Shown here one piece after another: positions 55,200-64,000 of a DNA stretch of 64,000 nt. Each line of letters opens with the position of its first letter. Positions within the stretch are counted from its first letter, which is position 1. The notes beneath the pieces were generated by a model, which worked only from the letters and a program-made list of their open reading frames with translations, had not been told where the DNA came from and made no database searches. Both the position numbers and the translations under genes were made by a program. The DNA lies in NCBI RefSeq assembly GCF_008831285.2, contig NC_045139.1, forward strand, positions 16,288,354 through 16,352,353, in the 5' to 3' direction. This DNA comes from Nymphaea colorata (taxonomy: Eukaryota; Streptophyta; Magnoliopsida; Nymphaeales; Nymphaeaceae).

Positions 55200-56659
55200 C
55201 AGGCGCGTTTAGCTGCCAATACTGACCTATACATATTTTATCTGTTGAAAACCTAATCCTTTGACTTCTCTCCTTCAATGGCATTCCTAATTCAGGGAGG
55301 ACCCAACCAAACCTAGATCTTGGTTGACCTGGACTCAGTCAAGGACTGTGTGAGTCTGGATATCTATCCATTGATTTACAATACTGTAATTCACAAGTGG
55401 ACTGCTCCTAAACCCTTCCTAAATCGGCAAGAAAGCGGGTGGAATTTAAAGAATAAACAAGATTGATGTAAGTTGACTCAAGCAAAATTAAGAGAGTTGA
55501 GTTTTTAGATGAAATCCACGGTAATCTAAGGATCTTAGACCCATGGATTGAAAGTTTTCGACCCCTTCCCCTTAAGATCCCAAATCTCTCAAAACACACC
55601 TTTTAATGCAACTTCATATCAAACTCAATCTTAGTGTCTCAATCAATTAATTCTTGAGGAGGCTATCTCCTTTTTATGAGAAGAACATTGGATCCGGGGT
55701 ACATATCAATGTGCAGATCTAGTGCAGAATCGGAGAATTGGTCTTACCAGTCTTCTTTGAAAGAAGAAGGTTTCAGACCGGCTGCATTTCTATCATTCCT
55801 GTTCCAGCCTGCAACTTTCTTCAATGCCTCACAACCCTAAACCTAATTGAACTTTCTTCAAAGGCCATCCCTAGTCCCCATCTCCTTTTTCTCTCAGTCC
55901 CCATCTCCTATTCCTCTTTCGTTTTTGGAAAAAATCATTGGGTGACATGGTTTCTTAAGGGAGCATTTGATTGCCTCCGACTAAAATCTTCAGGATTTAA
56001 GATCAAACCATCCTCTCACAAATCTTAATCCGGCCTTTTTTTTTTTTCAATGTAAGAAGATAAAATAAGGGTTTCAATTTGAAATTTGGCCTAAAATCCT
56101 TAATTTGATAAATATAAAATTTTGTGATTGAACTTTTACCATATCGACAAATGGATGTCACACCAGATTCCTAGATTTTAAATTGGAAATAATCAAAACG
56201 TCCCTAGTGCCTAAAAGTCACCAAAACCGTTCGGAATGCACACCAGCCAAGAAATGACTTTTGATAACTGGAAGGAAACACATATTTAGAACATTGGACT
56301 GCACTATTTAATTGGTAGACCCTTCGAGTGGCGTGGATGGGCAGAGACCCTGCCCGAATGAAGGTCGAAACTCCCCTCCCCTTCAAATATGTTGTCCGAG
56401 TATAGGCCCATTGTGCATTAACTTGTACAGCACTCTCATCTCTGTTTCAGCACAAGGACATAACGCCCTTGTGGTTCGAATTAGAGATGTTCTGCCTACG
56501 CACCCCCAATGTTCCAGGGATTCTTCATTTTGGTTTTGAAGGCTAGGGTTCCCTATAGTCTAATGTTTTATTTCTTCTTTGGGGAGTCCAATTCTTGGTG
56601 TTACATATTGCCTTCCTTTTTGCCAATAAAGGGTTTTTTGGGAACGGCATGATATAACC
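55200..56659. other. intergenic, nothing recognised
   Basis: No recognised gene. A T-run lies near 56,037. Confidence 0.45.
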
Positions 56660-56880
56660 ACTAAGATGTTATTCCGATGAGTGGTAGTGTACTGAGCGGT
56701 AAGGTGGTCCACCTCCTCGAAAAACTCGTGTTCAAATCTTGGATAGGTCACTGTCACGTCTCAGTGTTCTTTACCTTTGAACAATAAAATGTCCTGAAAC
56801 ATGCTTTGTGAACTCAAGAGTGTGTGGCTTCAGGAGACTAGTGGCTTCTCTTAGGACCAGTGAAATGAACCACTTACTAT
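56660..56880. mobile_element. possible SINE-like repeat, copy 2
   Basis: GAGTGGTAGTGTACTGAGCGG (A-box-like) is followed about 40 bp later by CTCGTGTTCAAATCTTGG (B-box-like), with a CCAGTGAAATGAACCACTTA end shared in type with 51,600. A TA microsatellite follows at 56,879-56,899. Family not identified. Confidence 0.35.
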
Positions 56881-56899
56881 ATATATATATATATATATG

Positions 56900-58879
56900 T
56901 TGGGGAGAGTCTAACCTGGCCAGGCATTAACTTGACTTGAGCTCAGTATGTAACAATTAAAAACTAGACCCGGTCAGGCATGACTTGGGTTAATGGGTCA
57001 TATTAGATGATAGATTCCAACTGATACCTCCTATAAAATAAAATATATATATGTGTGTACAACCATAGTTAATGTCACATGTCTAACAGACCAACGTATG
57101 CCTGGCCGGTCTGGGTCGGGTATCTCACCTGCATTAATGAGTCAGGTTGGGCTCAATGCTCATAGGACCGGATCAAGGTCGGTCCAGATTAGAACAGGCT
57201 CGTTTGAACCCCACCCAGGTCACCTAATTTTCCATCCAAAAGAAGCCACGATTTGACACCAGTTTTACTTCCATTTAGGGTTGATGGCAGCAGCACCGTC
57301 TCGATCAGCAAGAAGTGTCTGGTGACGGTGCCTCCACAGGATAATGCCTACAGTTGGGAATTGCTGTTTCTGGTTCACCAGAAATACAGCTGCCGCACCT
57401 ACCGTCTTATGCATTGTAGTTTTCCCGTTGTTTGTTTCTCTAGATTTGGAGTCTAGCGCTACGCTCTTATCTGTCAACTTGTTTTAAAAAAGAGAAGAAA
57501 ATCAATGGTGGTCGCACTCTGAAACTGAAACGGGACCTCGACTGTTTGTATCTTTCCTCTGTGGGGAACCGCAGCAGTGGTTTCTTTAGGGTGGAGCTAT
57601 ATAAATATTAAAACCTTTTTGTGGTTATCAGCGCGGCGTATTTTCTTACTACCAAGTTAGTGGAATCTGAGAAATGGGCTTTTATGAGTTCATGGTAGTC
57701 GTATAGCCCTTGGGCAGGGAGCCCATGACTGTTGAGAGCTGCTGTTTGTCTTGTTACAGTGAGCTAGTTCCAAGAATCTTTATTGCAGCTAAAATTATTT
57801 CAGCAAGCTTCTCTTCCCTCTTCAATTTTAACTTCCCACTCATGTAAGATGGTATCAAGGAACTGCTGCTGTAACTTGAGTTGCTTGCCTATACAGCTTC
57901 TCTCCTCACAAACATGAATCGCCCTTCCTGTTGCTGCAATCACGTTAGGGACCTTGTTTTAGCACCAAAATAATATATGCTTTGGTTGGTTTTGATGTTA
58001 AAACCAGGTCCGTAGCACCATCTTAGCATCAATAAACAGGTTCCTTATGGCAAGATCTTGCATTGGTATCTCTGGACCTAACATATAAAGGAAGAACAAT
58101 GGGTTTAACACCTTCCTAGAGCAGATTCTTGGAATGCTTCAGTTATTTCACTGTCGCTTCCATGGAAGGTGACAGTCAGTAAGGGTCGCGGTCACAACCA
58201 TAGCTAAAAAGCAATCCTAGTCACAAACAATTTTTGATAATTTCATCTGACCCATGAAACTTCAGTGTCGGGAATGGACAATGTTCAGATTCAGATAGTT
58301 TAGACACATAACCATCAGATTTAGTTCATAGCCAAAAAAAAATCCATCCTAAAACCGTATAGCCTTGCGAGCTTCACCATTCTGCGAAGCAATCTCTGAT
58401 CTGTACTGAAACTTGGCACCTTTGCTGATAATAAACAAATTAGACTTAGATATGGCAGCAATTAAATATTGCAATCAGATTTCATAAGTGTTAACTTAGT
58501 TATTTCAGAGGATCCAATCTAGGTGCACTTTTGTTCCACAGGGATCATTTTCTGAGCTTTCCATGTAATCGACACCCCAATTTTTTCAGCTTAGATCTCC
58601 TAGCTGAATGATTTCTGATTATGCAGCAGGATCCGACCGAATACATTAACAATAGAAACACTTGGTTAGGCTACAGCTCCTGTTATATTGTGGTACCGCA
58701 ATTTACCCACCATAATATCAAGAAGACACAGCAAGAGCATAATAGGAAAACCAGAGACATCAAGGGCTCCTTCCAAGCATTACCAAATGTAAAGGAAGAA
58801 TAGGAAACCATAAAGAATGCAAACTTGGATGGTCAAACAAGAAAGTAGAAGGAAACTTCTTGAATAGTCATAACAAGTT
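56900..58879. other. intergenic, nothing firmly recognised
   Basis: No recognised gene. 58,690-58,860, just 3' of the next gene, matches 60,120-60,240 and belongs to the duplicated unit of the tandem Kunitz pair. Confidence 0.45.
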
Positions 58880-59512
58880 CTACCGTCTTGAATTTATTGG
58901 CCTTCTAATGGACAAACTTCTTGAGTCCCTTACAAATTTTACAGCGAGTGCAGGATCACCTAAAGCCAACAATCTTCTACCATCCATCGTGTAGGTACCA
59001 AGATTTCCACACACGACACTGCAGGAATCGCACACCGTAGGACAGAAGACCAGCTTGTAGTGATCCCCTTCCTTCTCTATCTTGAACCAATTGTCTACCG
59101 TGTCGGCACCAGGATGCCCAACCAGACCCCCGAGCGTGACGAACCTGTGATTTGTTTCCTTGTCAAACTTGGCCAACTTCCAAACAGACAGGTCCACGCA
59201 GAGCGTAACTAGGAAAAACTGCATGTTCAGGTCTATCCCAAGCCTGACCGTGCCTTTCCCTGTGACAGGATGGATACTCAACAGGCTACCATTGCTGAAC
59301 CGGGAGGCTGACAGCATCACATTGAAAGGGCAGGAACCATATTCGGAGATGCCAGTCAACCCTCCAAACTGGGTGTCGTTCACAGGCAACATGTAGTAAC
59401 CCTTCCCTGCTTGAACTGGCCTACCAGCTATGTCTAGAACATGAGGTGTGCTGGCCTTCGTTAGGTCTACCAAAGTTGACAGAGCAAGGACCAAAGAAGT
59501 GACAAGCAACAT
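58880..59512 (-). CDS. Kunitz miraculin-like protein, tandem pair member 1
   Basis: Intronless, 210 aa from MLLVTSLVLALS at 59,512; an in-frame ATG at 59,554 lies only about 20 bp from TATAAA (59,573-59,578) and is unlikely. Signal peptide to about residue 20. VLDIAGRPV...YYMLP, LGIDLNMQFF, HPGADTVDNWFKIEKEGDHYKLVF, LALGDPALAVKF. Cysteines 61, 105, 157, 161, 164 and 168 (CPTVCDSCSVVC). Sequons NDT (45-47) and NGS (74-76). The otherwise near-invariant STD strand reads GID, and the N of NPGP is H, as in its neighbour. It has a basic C-terminal tail (RRPINSRR). Reactive-loop equivalent TGKGT. Confidence 0.93.
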   Translation of the reverse strand: MLLVTSLVLALSTLVDLTKASTPHVLDIAGRPVQAGKGYYMLPVNDTQFGGLTGISEYGSCPFNVMLSASRFSNGSLLSIHPVTGKGTVRLGIDLNMQFFLVTLCVDLSVWKLAKFDKETNHRFVTLGGLVGHPGADTVDNWFKIEKEGDHYKLVFCPTVCDSCSVVCGNLGTYTMDGRRLLALGDPALAVKFVRDSRSLSIRRPINSRR

Positions 59513-59572
59513 TTTGGTTCTCTGGTGCCGGACGCAGGGAGAATGGGAGCACATCTTGGCTGTTTATAGGAG

Positions 59573-59578
59573 AGCACA
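59573..59578 (-). promoter_or_regulatory. TATA box, 58.9 kb Kunitz gene
   Basis: TATAAA on the minus strand, 61-66 bp before the ATG. TTGACC (59,705-59,710) and AGTCAA (59,714-59,719) lie upstream. Confidence 0.7.
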
Positions 59579-59599
59579 TTACGAATGTTAGGTACAGTC

Positions 59600-60010
59600 T
59601 TGGGCACAATTTGTCTTGACATATATTTATGAAATCTAGATCTCAAACCTCTAAATAAGGATGCTATTCTCTTGGTCAGAAAAAAAAAAACAAACAAATA
59701 AAAATTGACCAACAGTCAATCCTGTTATCGGGGAAAGCAAAAAATAAAAGTTGAATGCTTCTCAACTGGCTACACACATTGAATATCACCCTGGTCTTTT
59801 GTTCTATCCTGGAGAAGTACAGACCGCTCTCCCATACTCTATCAACTGTAATTTTCTGATATTGCTGGGTAGAACTTATCTTTGTGATCTCTAGATTATT
59901 CTACCGACAAAGAATAACATTCAAGTAAACCCGTGCAATAGAACTCCATTTACAGGCATGGTCCTAATCAAAGTCATGAAAGTTGTTCTAGGAAAAAGCT
60001 TCTTCAGCTC
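59600..60010. other. intergenic, nothing further recognised
   Basis: Upstream region of member 1; no gene recognised. Confidence 0.4.
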
Positions 60011-60011
60011 C

Positions 60012-60225
60012 ATCATAATAAGAATGTACAGAAGAGAATGACAGGAAAACCAAGGGCAAATTGGAGCTCGACCAGCTTTATCAAATGTTAGGGAAGAACA
60101 AAAACCAAAAACACTCACACCATTATAGTAAGAATGTACAGAAAAGCATAATAGGAAAACCAAGAACAATTGGGACCTCCTTCCAAGCTTTGTCAAAGGT
60201 AAGGAAAATAAAAACCACGAAAAAT
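60012..60225. repeat. tandem duplication of about 105 bp in the 3' flank
   Basis: Two adjacent copies (about 60,012-60,110 and 60,118-60,222) share AAGAATGTACAGAA(A/G)AG, GGAAAACCAAG and AAGG(T/A)A blocks. A single copy lies 3' of member 1 (58,715-58,820). Confidence 0.7.
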
Positions 60226-60305
60226 ATGACCTCGAATGGTTAAACGAGAAAACAAAAACAGCAGATGCAGCACCTTCAATAATGGTCAGGCAGCTTCTAA
60301 GTTTA

Positions 60306-60935
60306 TCACCTTGAATTTATGGACCTTTTAATGGACCACTCTTCCGATCCCCTTACAAATTTCACAGCAAGTGCAGGATCACCTAAAGCCAACCATCTCT
60401 TGCCATTCATCGGGTAAGTACCAACATTTCCACAGGCGACGCTGCAGGAGTCGCATACTGTGGGGCAGAAGACCAGTTTGTAGTGCTCCCCTTCCTCCTC
60501 AATCTTAAACCAATTGTCGACCGTGTCTGGACCAGGATGCCCCACCAGACCCCCCAGCGTGACGAACCTCTGCTTGGTTTCCTTATCAATTTTGGCCAAC
60601 TTCCAGACTGACAGGTCGACGCAGAATGTCACTAGAAAGAACTGTATGTTCAGATCCATCCCAAGCTGAACCGTGCCCTCCCCGGCGAGGGGATGGAAAT
60701 TCAAGAGAGTCCCGTTGCTGAACTGGGAGGCCGACAGCATCACGTTGAATGGGCAGGAACCATGTTCGGAGATGCCAGTTAGTCCCCCAGACTGAGTGTC
60801 ATCGGCGGGCAATATGTGGTAGCCGACTCCGACCTGTACTGGCATACCATCTATGTCGAGGACATCAGTTGTGGCAGCCTTGGTCAGATCCATCAAAGTG
60901 GAGAAAGCAAGGACCAGAGGAATGGCAACCAACAT
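60306..60935 (-). CDS. Kunitz miraculin-like protein, tandem pair member 2
   Basis: Intronless, 209 aa, start MLVAIPLVLAFS at 60,935 with TATAAAG on minus at 60,992-60,998. Signal peptide to about residue 20. VLDIDGMPV...YHILP, LGMDLNIQFF, HPGPDTVDNWFKIEEEGEHYKLVF, LALGDPALAVKF. Six cysteines at the same positions as member 1. Sequon NGT at 74-76; the N45 sequon of member 1 is DDT here. IEK reads IEE. Reactive-loop equivalent AGEGT has no basic residue where member 1 has TGKGT, so specificity probably differs. Shares the basic tail ending SINSR. Confidence 0.93.
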   Translation of the reverse strand: MLVAIPLVLAFSTLMDLTKAATTDVLDIDGMPVQVGVGYHILPADDTQSGGLTGISEHGSCPFNVMLSASQFSNGTLLNFHPLAGEGTVQLGMDLNIQFFLVTFCVDLSVWKLAKIDKETKQRFVTLGGLVGHPGPDTVDNWFKIEEEGEHYKLVFCPTVCDSCSVACGNVGTYPMNGKRWLALGDPALAVKFVRGSEEWSIKRSINSR

Positions 60936-60991
60936 TTTGACGGTGCCGTCTGTAGTGTCAGCTGCAAGGAGGATGAAGCTCGTTTTGGCTC

Positions 60992-60998
60992 TTTATAG
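60992..60998 (-). promoter_or_regulatory. TATA box, 60.3 kb Kunitz gene
   Basis: TATAAAG on the minus strand, 57-63 bp before the ATG. Confidence 0.7.
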
Positions 60999-60999
60999 T

Positions 61000-62284
61000 G
61001 GGGCGCATCACGGGTGTTGGTACAGGCAGCGGCCGTAACTTGTCCCGATCTGCGCCTGGATGACACCTAGATATCCTGTCCCTACAACGATGATCTCTAT
61101 ACTGTGGATGAGAAAAATAAAGAAAAACTGTGTGAGTGTTAACCCTGTTCTGTAATGCGTATAAGCTGCTTATACACATACGATGACTTCCTGTCACCCC
61201 CGATCCATGTTCTCATCAGGGAAGATACAAGTTGTCGCCCCACCTCTGCTACTAGCAGTTTTCTTCATTGCTGGGTGCAACCGAACTTTTTGAGTACTAG
61301 CATCTGCCCTCAAGCAAACTCCTGCGAGTTTAGTTGGCGCTTGTTTTCTGAAGACCTGCTTCAGATTCTGGCCGAACAATAAATAGACCAGCTGCAAATT
61401 TCAACGAGAAATACGGGCAAGAGAGTGGTTTATTTGAAACGCCTCGACAACACACCAACATATTAAAATCTTATTTCGTTTGTAGCAGGAGAAAGATGAT
61501 CAAGGATCCGCAGGAATGATTATCTTATACATTGCTTATTCGCGCGGAAAAAGTCGCAGGCCATCACACGGATCCGTCGTGGTACATCAACATTCAAAAA
61601 TAACCATGGCAATGTGCATCCTCCCCAAATTCTTTAACAAGAAAAAGGTTCAAGTTGCGGAACAGAAGGTGGTTAGTTTTGAAGTCAGGAATCCGATAGA
61701 AAACTTGACAACGGTGGATGTTTTTCCGTGCCTCGACCGAATTGCAAGAAAACGTAGAAGGCGCGACTAAAAGGACTCGGACTACCACTATTGTTCTACT
61801 ACAAGCACTGGATGACAATGAGTCAAGCCAGAAAACACGGAATTTCATATAGCCAATTATCTGTAAGAATGTAGCAAGAGGCTTACCTTCTTACACTAGG
61901 GACCGAAACAATAATCTTACAAATGAAGCAGGTCATTTAAGACATGTCAGAGCAGTCTTACACACTTATTTCAATAGTCATATTCCACGCCATTGAAACC
62001 TTAAATGGTGGGTTCTTCATCTGTTGTGAAGCAAAGGCAAGGCAAATTCAGTCACTTACAGTAAGTAGGGTACCGACAGAAAGCACTGTTGCCTAAATAT
62101 ATACATCAATACTCAATGATGGCAGAACACTGGGCGCGCGTCTGCTGCCTAGGAGTGCATAACCTCAACAGCGATATGCACATGATGATGAGCTACTAAG
62201 ACAAAGCCAGCTACTAGTAACGTGATTCGGTGAATCTTCAAATCTTTGACAGAAACCCATTTCCCCAATCAAATTTTCTGATAA
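61000..62284. other. intergenic and 3' flank of the LRR gene
   Basis: No recognised gene. The region from about 61,850 to 62,284 probably includes the 3' UTR of the LRR gene. Confidence 0.4.
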
Positions 62285-63168
62285 TCAATAGAGACTGACG
62301 AGGCTCTTGCTTGTAAAATTAACTGTACAAGATTCAGGAAACTGTACCCCAGCTTGCTCGCAGGCTTCCTTTGTAATATGCCGGCACGAGGCCACATCCA
62401 AATGATTCAATGATTTGCAACAGTCCACTAGTGCTCTGATTCCATTAACAGTAACCTTAGAGCAGCCAGCGGCCTTCAAAATCCTCAAACAATGATCAGC
62501 CCTTTCGCTCAAAACAGAGAATGCAGCATCTGTTATCTTGTCACAGTATGCAATGCAGAGCTCCTCCAGATAGACACAGCATGAGAAGACGTAACTCAAA
62601 GAGCTGTCGGAAATGTTTGGGCACCAGTCCATCAGCAAGTATCTCAGGCTGCCATTAGAGGTGACAGCCAGATGTCTTACAGATTCATCAGTGATATTTC
62701 TACATCCAGCGATTACCAGTGTCTCCAGATTACCGCAACTACTTGCCAAGGAAATCAAAGAACCATCTGCGACTTTGGAGCAATCCAAAAGCTTCATAGT
62801 CCTCAAGGAACCCCTGCATGCATTGGCAACGCTTGAGACCCCGACATCTCCCACTTTATTGCATTTGCTGATGTCCAGAATCTTGATCTGGCGGCAGCCT
62901 TCAACCAGAACAGACAACCCAGAGTCTGTTACCTTGCAGCATCCATGCAAAACCAATTCTTCAATGTGATGGCAACGTTTGGACAGGACCTCTAGCAACT
63001 TATCGGAAACTAATTTGCAATTATATAAGTTAAGACACTTTAAGTGATGACATCCTTTAGCAACGACCGACAATCCCTTATCTGATATTTTTGTGCAGTT
63101 GGAAACATCTAATGATTGCAGATAAGGAAGACCATTACCAAGCTGCTCTAGGCCAACGTCTGTAATAT
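62285..63168 (-). CDS. LRR (AMN1/F-box-LRR type) protein, last exon, partial gene
   Basis: Last exon of a gene whose earlier exons lie beyond the right edge. A splice acceptor (TTACTGCACAG) precedes 63,168; the first codon is split and the frame runs 294 codons to TGA at 62,285-62,287. The protein is a continuous array of about ten cysteine-containing leucine-rich repeats of about 26 residues (patterns such as LQSLDVSNCTKISDKGL, LETLVIAGCRNITDESV). It ends ...VQFPESCTVNFTSKSLVSLY. From memory it closely resembles Arabidopsis At5g23340, an RNI-like protein related to SCF F-box/LRR subunits, over the same C-terminal part. An F-box, if any, would be in the missing N-terminus. Likely a substrate-recognition scaffold; target unknown. 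Confidence 0.88.
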
Positions 63169-64000
63169 CTGTGCAGTAACAAAACAAACTATTAGATTAG
63201 TATTGCAATAGTACCCCAATTTCATATCAGTTACAAGCGACTGAAGAAACAAATCATTAGTATAAACTATAAAGTCAGAATCATCCTTCATTAATCACGC
63301 CACATATTTTACGTGGTCAAGTTCCTAAAGATACTAATCAATCTAGGAAGATGACAGATGCATATGAACATGCATCAAGCAATCTGGTGTTGAACCTTGG
63401 CAGCACAAAACCCTGGCCAAAACCACACATATCCTCATTTGTGAACCATAACCGGTACAGTGACAATCGCCTAGGGGTTTAAATGTGGTTATGGTGTATG
63501 TTGTACATAACACCTGTTGATTTGGTCTTAACTCAGTGCATAACCTATGCAGCCTACATGAGGAAAGTGATTGTGCCTTTCCAAGGCAGATACATGAGGT
63601 ATAGGTGAAAGAGTTCTCAATGCTACCTATCGCTTTCCGTGAAACCAACTGGAAGTTCAGACTTCAAAACAATTCTACATAGAGTCATGGACATCCTTGG
63701 ACATTTCAAACAAACGAACTAGTCCTGCTAAGCTGCTGCTATAGAATATTAAATCCACCAGACATTGGGATTTATGTCAATGACCCAAAGGACACCATAC
63801 AAATGCCAAAAGGAAAACGAAAAAAAGAAATAAATCTTCTGAAATAAATCACTTTGAGGTGCACAGGGGCACAACTCAAGTGACATGATGACAATAACCA
63901 TAGCGCACAATGCCTCAGCTTGGTCCTAGAACAAACTTTCACATGAAGATATATGATAAGGACAATTTTTACTAAGCATCGGTTAGTAACCCTCTTCGAT
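63169..64000 (-). other. intron of the LRR gene, running off the window
   Basis: No further LRR-coding exon is recognisable up to the right edge, so this is most simply an intron of at least about 830 bp. Confidence 0.55.

Noticed and set aside
62613-62969. Plus-strand frame of 118 codons
   Set aside because: Antisense shadow of the LRR exon.
1-64000. CRISPR arrays, operons, ribosome binding sites or phage-type defence systems
   Set aside because: The window is plant nuclear DNA; the repeats seen are microsatellites, MITE-like elements and segmental duplications.

Overview
This is nuclear DNA of a flowering plant. The evidence is spliced genes with plant intron borders, a large family of intronless Kunitz (soybean trypsin inhibitor/miraculin-like) genes with signal peptides and TATA boxes, two 15-exon plant-type GH27 alpha-galactosidase genes, an F-box/LRR-type gene, LINE and copia remnants, MITE-like repeats and many AT microsatellites. 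The lineage within angiosperms cannot be fixed from the sequence. Nearly every recognisable gene lies on the minus strand; the exceptions are a doubtful gene end at 1-135 and transposon remnants.

Layout: 1-6.3 kb is mostly gene-poor (possible 3' end of a plus-strand gene at the left edge, a three-copy tandem repeat near 5 kb, a long TA microsatellite). 6.3-31.5 kb is a Kunitz inhibitor cluster with seven open genes and three pseudogenes. It was built by repeated duplication: a 'P' subfamily (pseudogenes near 10.0 and 11.2 kb, genes at 14.8 and 20.3 kb) sharing a long 5' module; an 'S' subfamily (17.5, 23.0, 28.3 kb) sharing a palindromic promoter element; and an 'L' subfamily (dead copy at 25.4 kb, live copy at 30.8 kb). 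The stretch 21.43-32.48 kb is a two-unit tandem duplication of about 5.5 kb per unit, each carrying one S and one L gene. A 5'-truncated LINE sits at 12.6-14.0 kb.

34.3-49.2 kb holds two complete tandem alpha-galactosidase genes (411 and 407 aa) whose exons 2-15 have identical lengths; both use a GC-AG intron after exon 7. 49.3-54.5 kb is gene-poor. 54.5-61 kb carries three more Kunitz genes of a more miraculin-like subgroup, two of them a close tandem pair. The right edge holds the last exon of an LRR protein resembling Arabidopsis At5g23340; its 5' exons lie outside.

Functionally the inhibitors are expected to be secreted or vacuolar beta-trefoil proteins acting in defence or storage, and the alpha-galactosidases to hydrolyse galacto-oligosaccharides or galactomannan in wall, apoplast or vacuole. 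Nothing shows that the two families work together; their adjacency may be incidental. The most notable signals are a patch of amino-acid change between twin inhibitors, a conserved promoter palindrome with a W-box-type core, and an inhibitor whose ancestral start codon appears lost and replaced by an upstream in-frame start.
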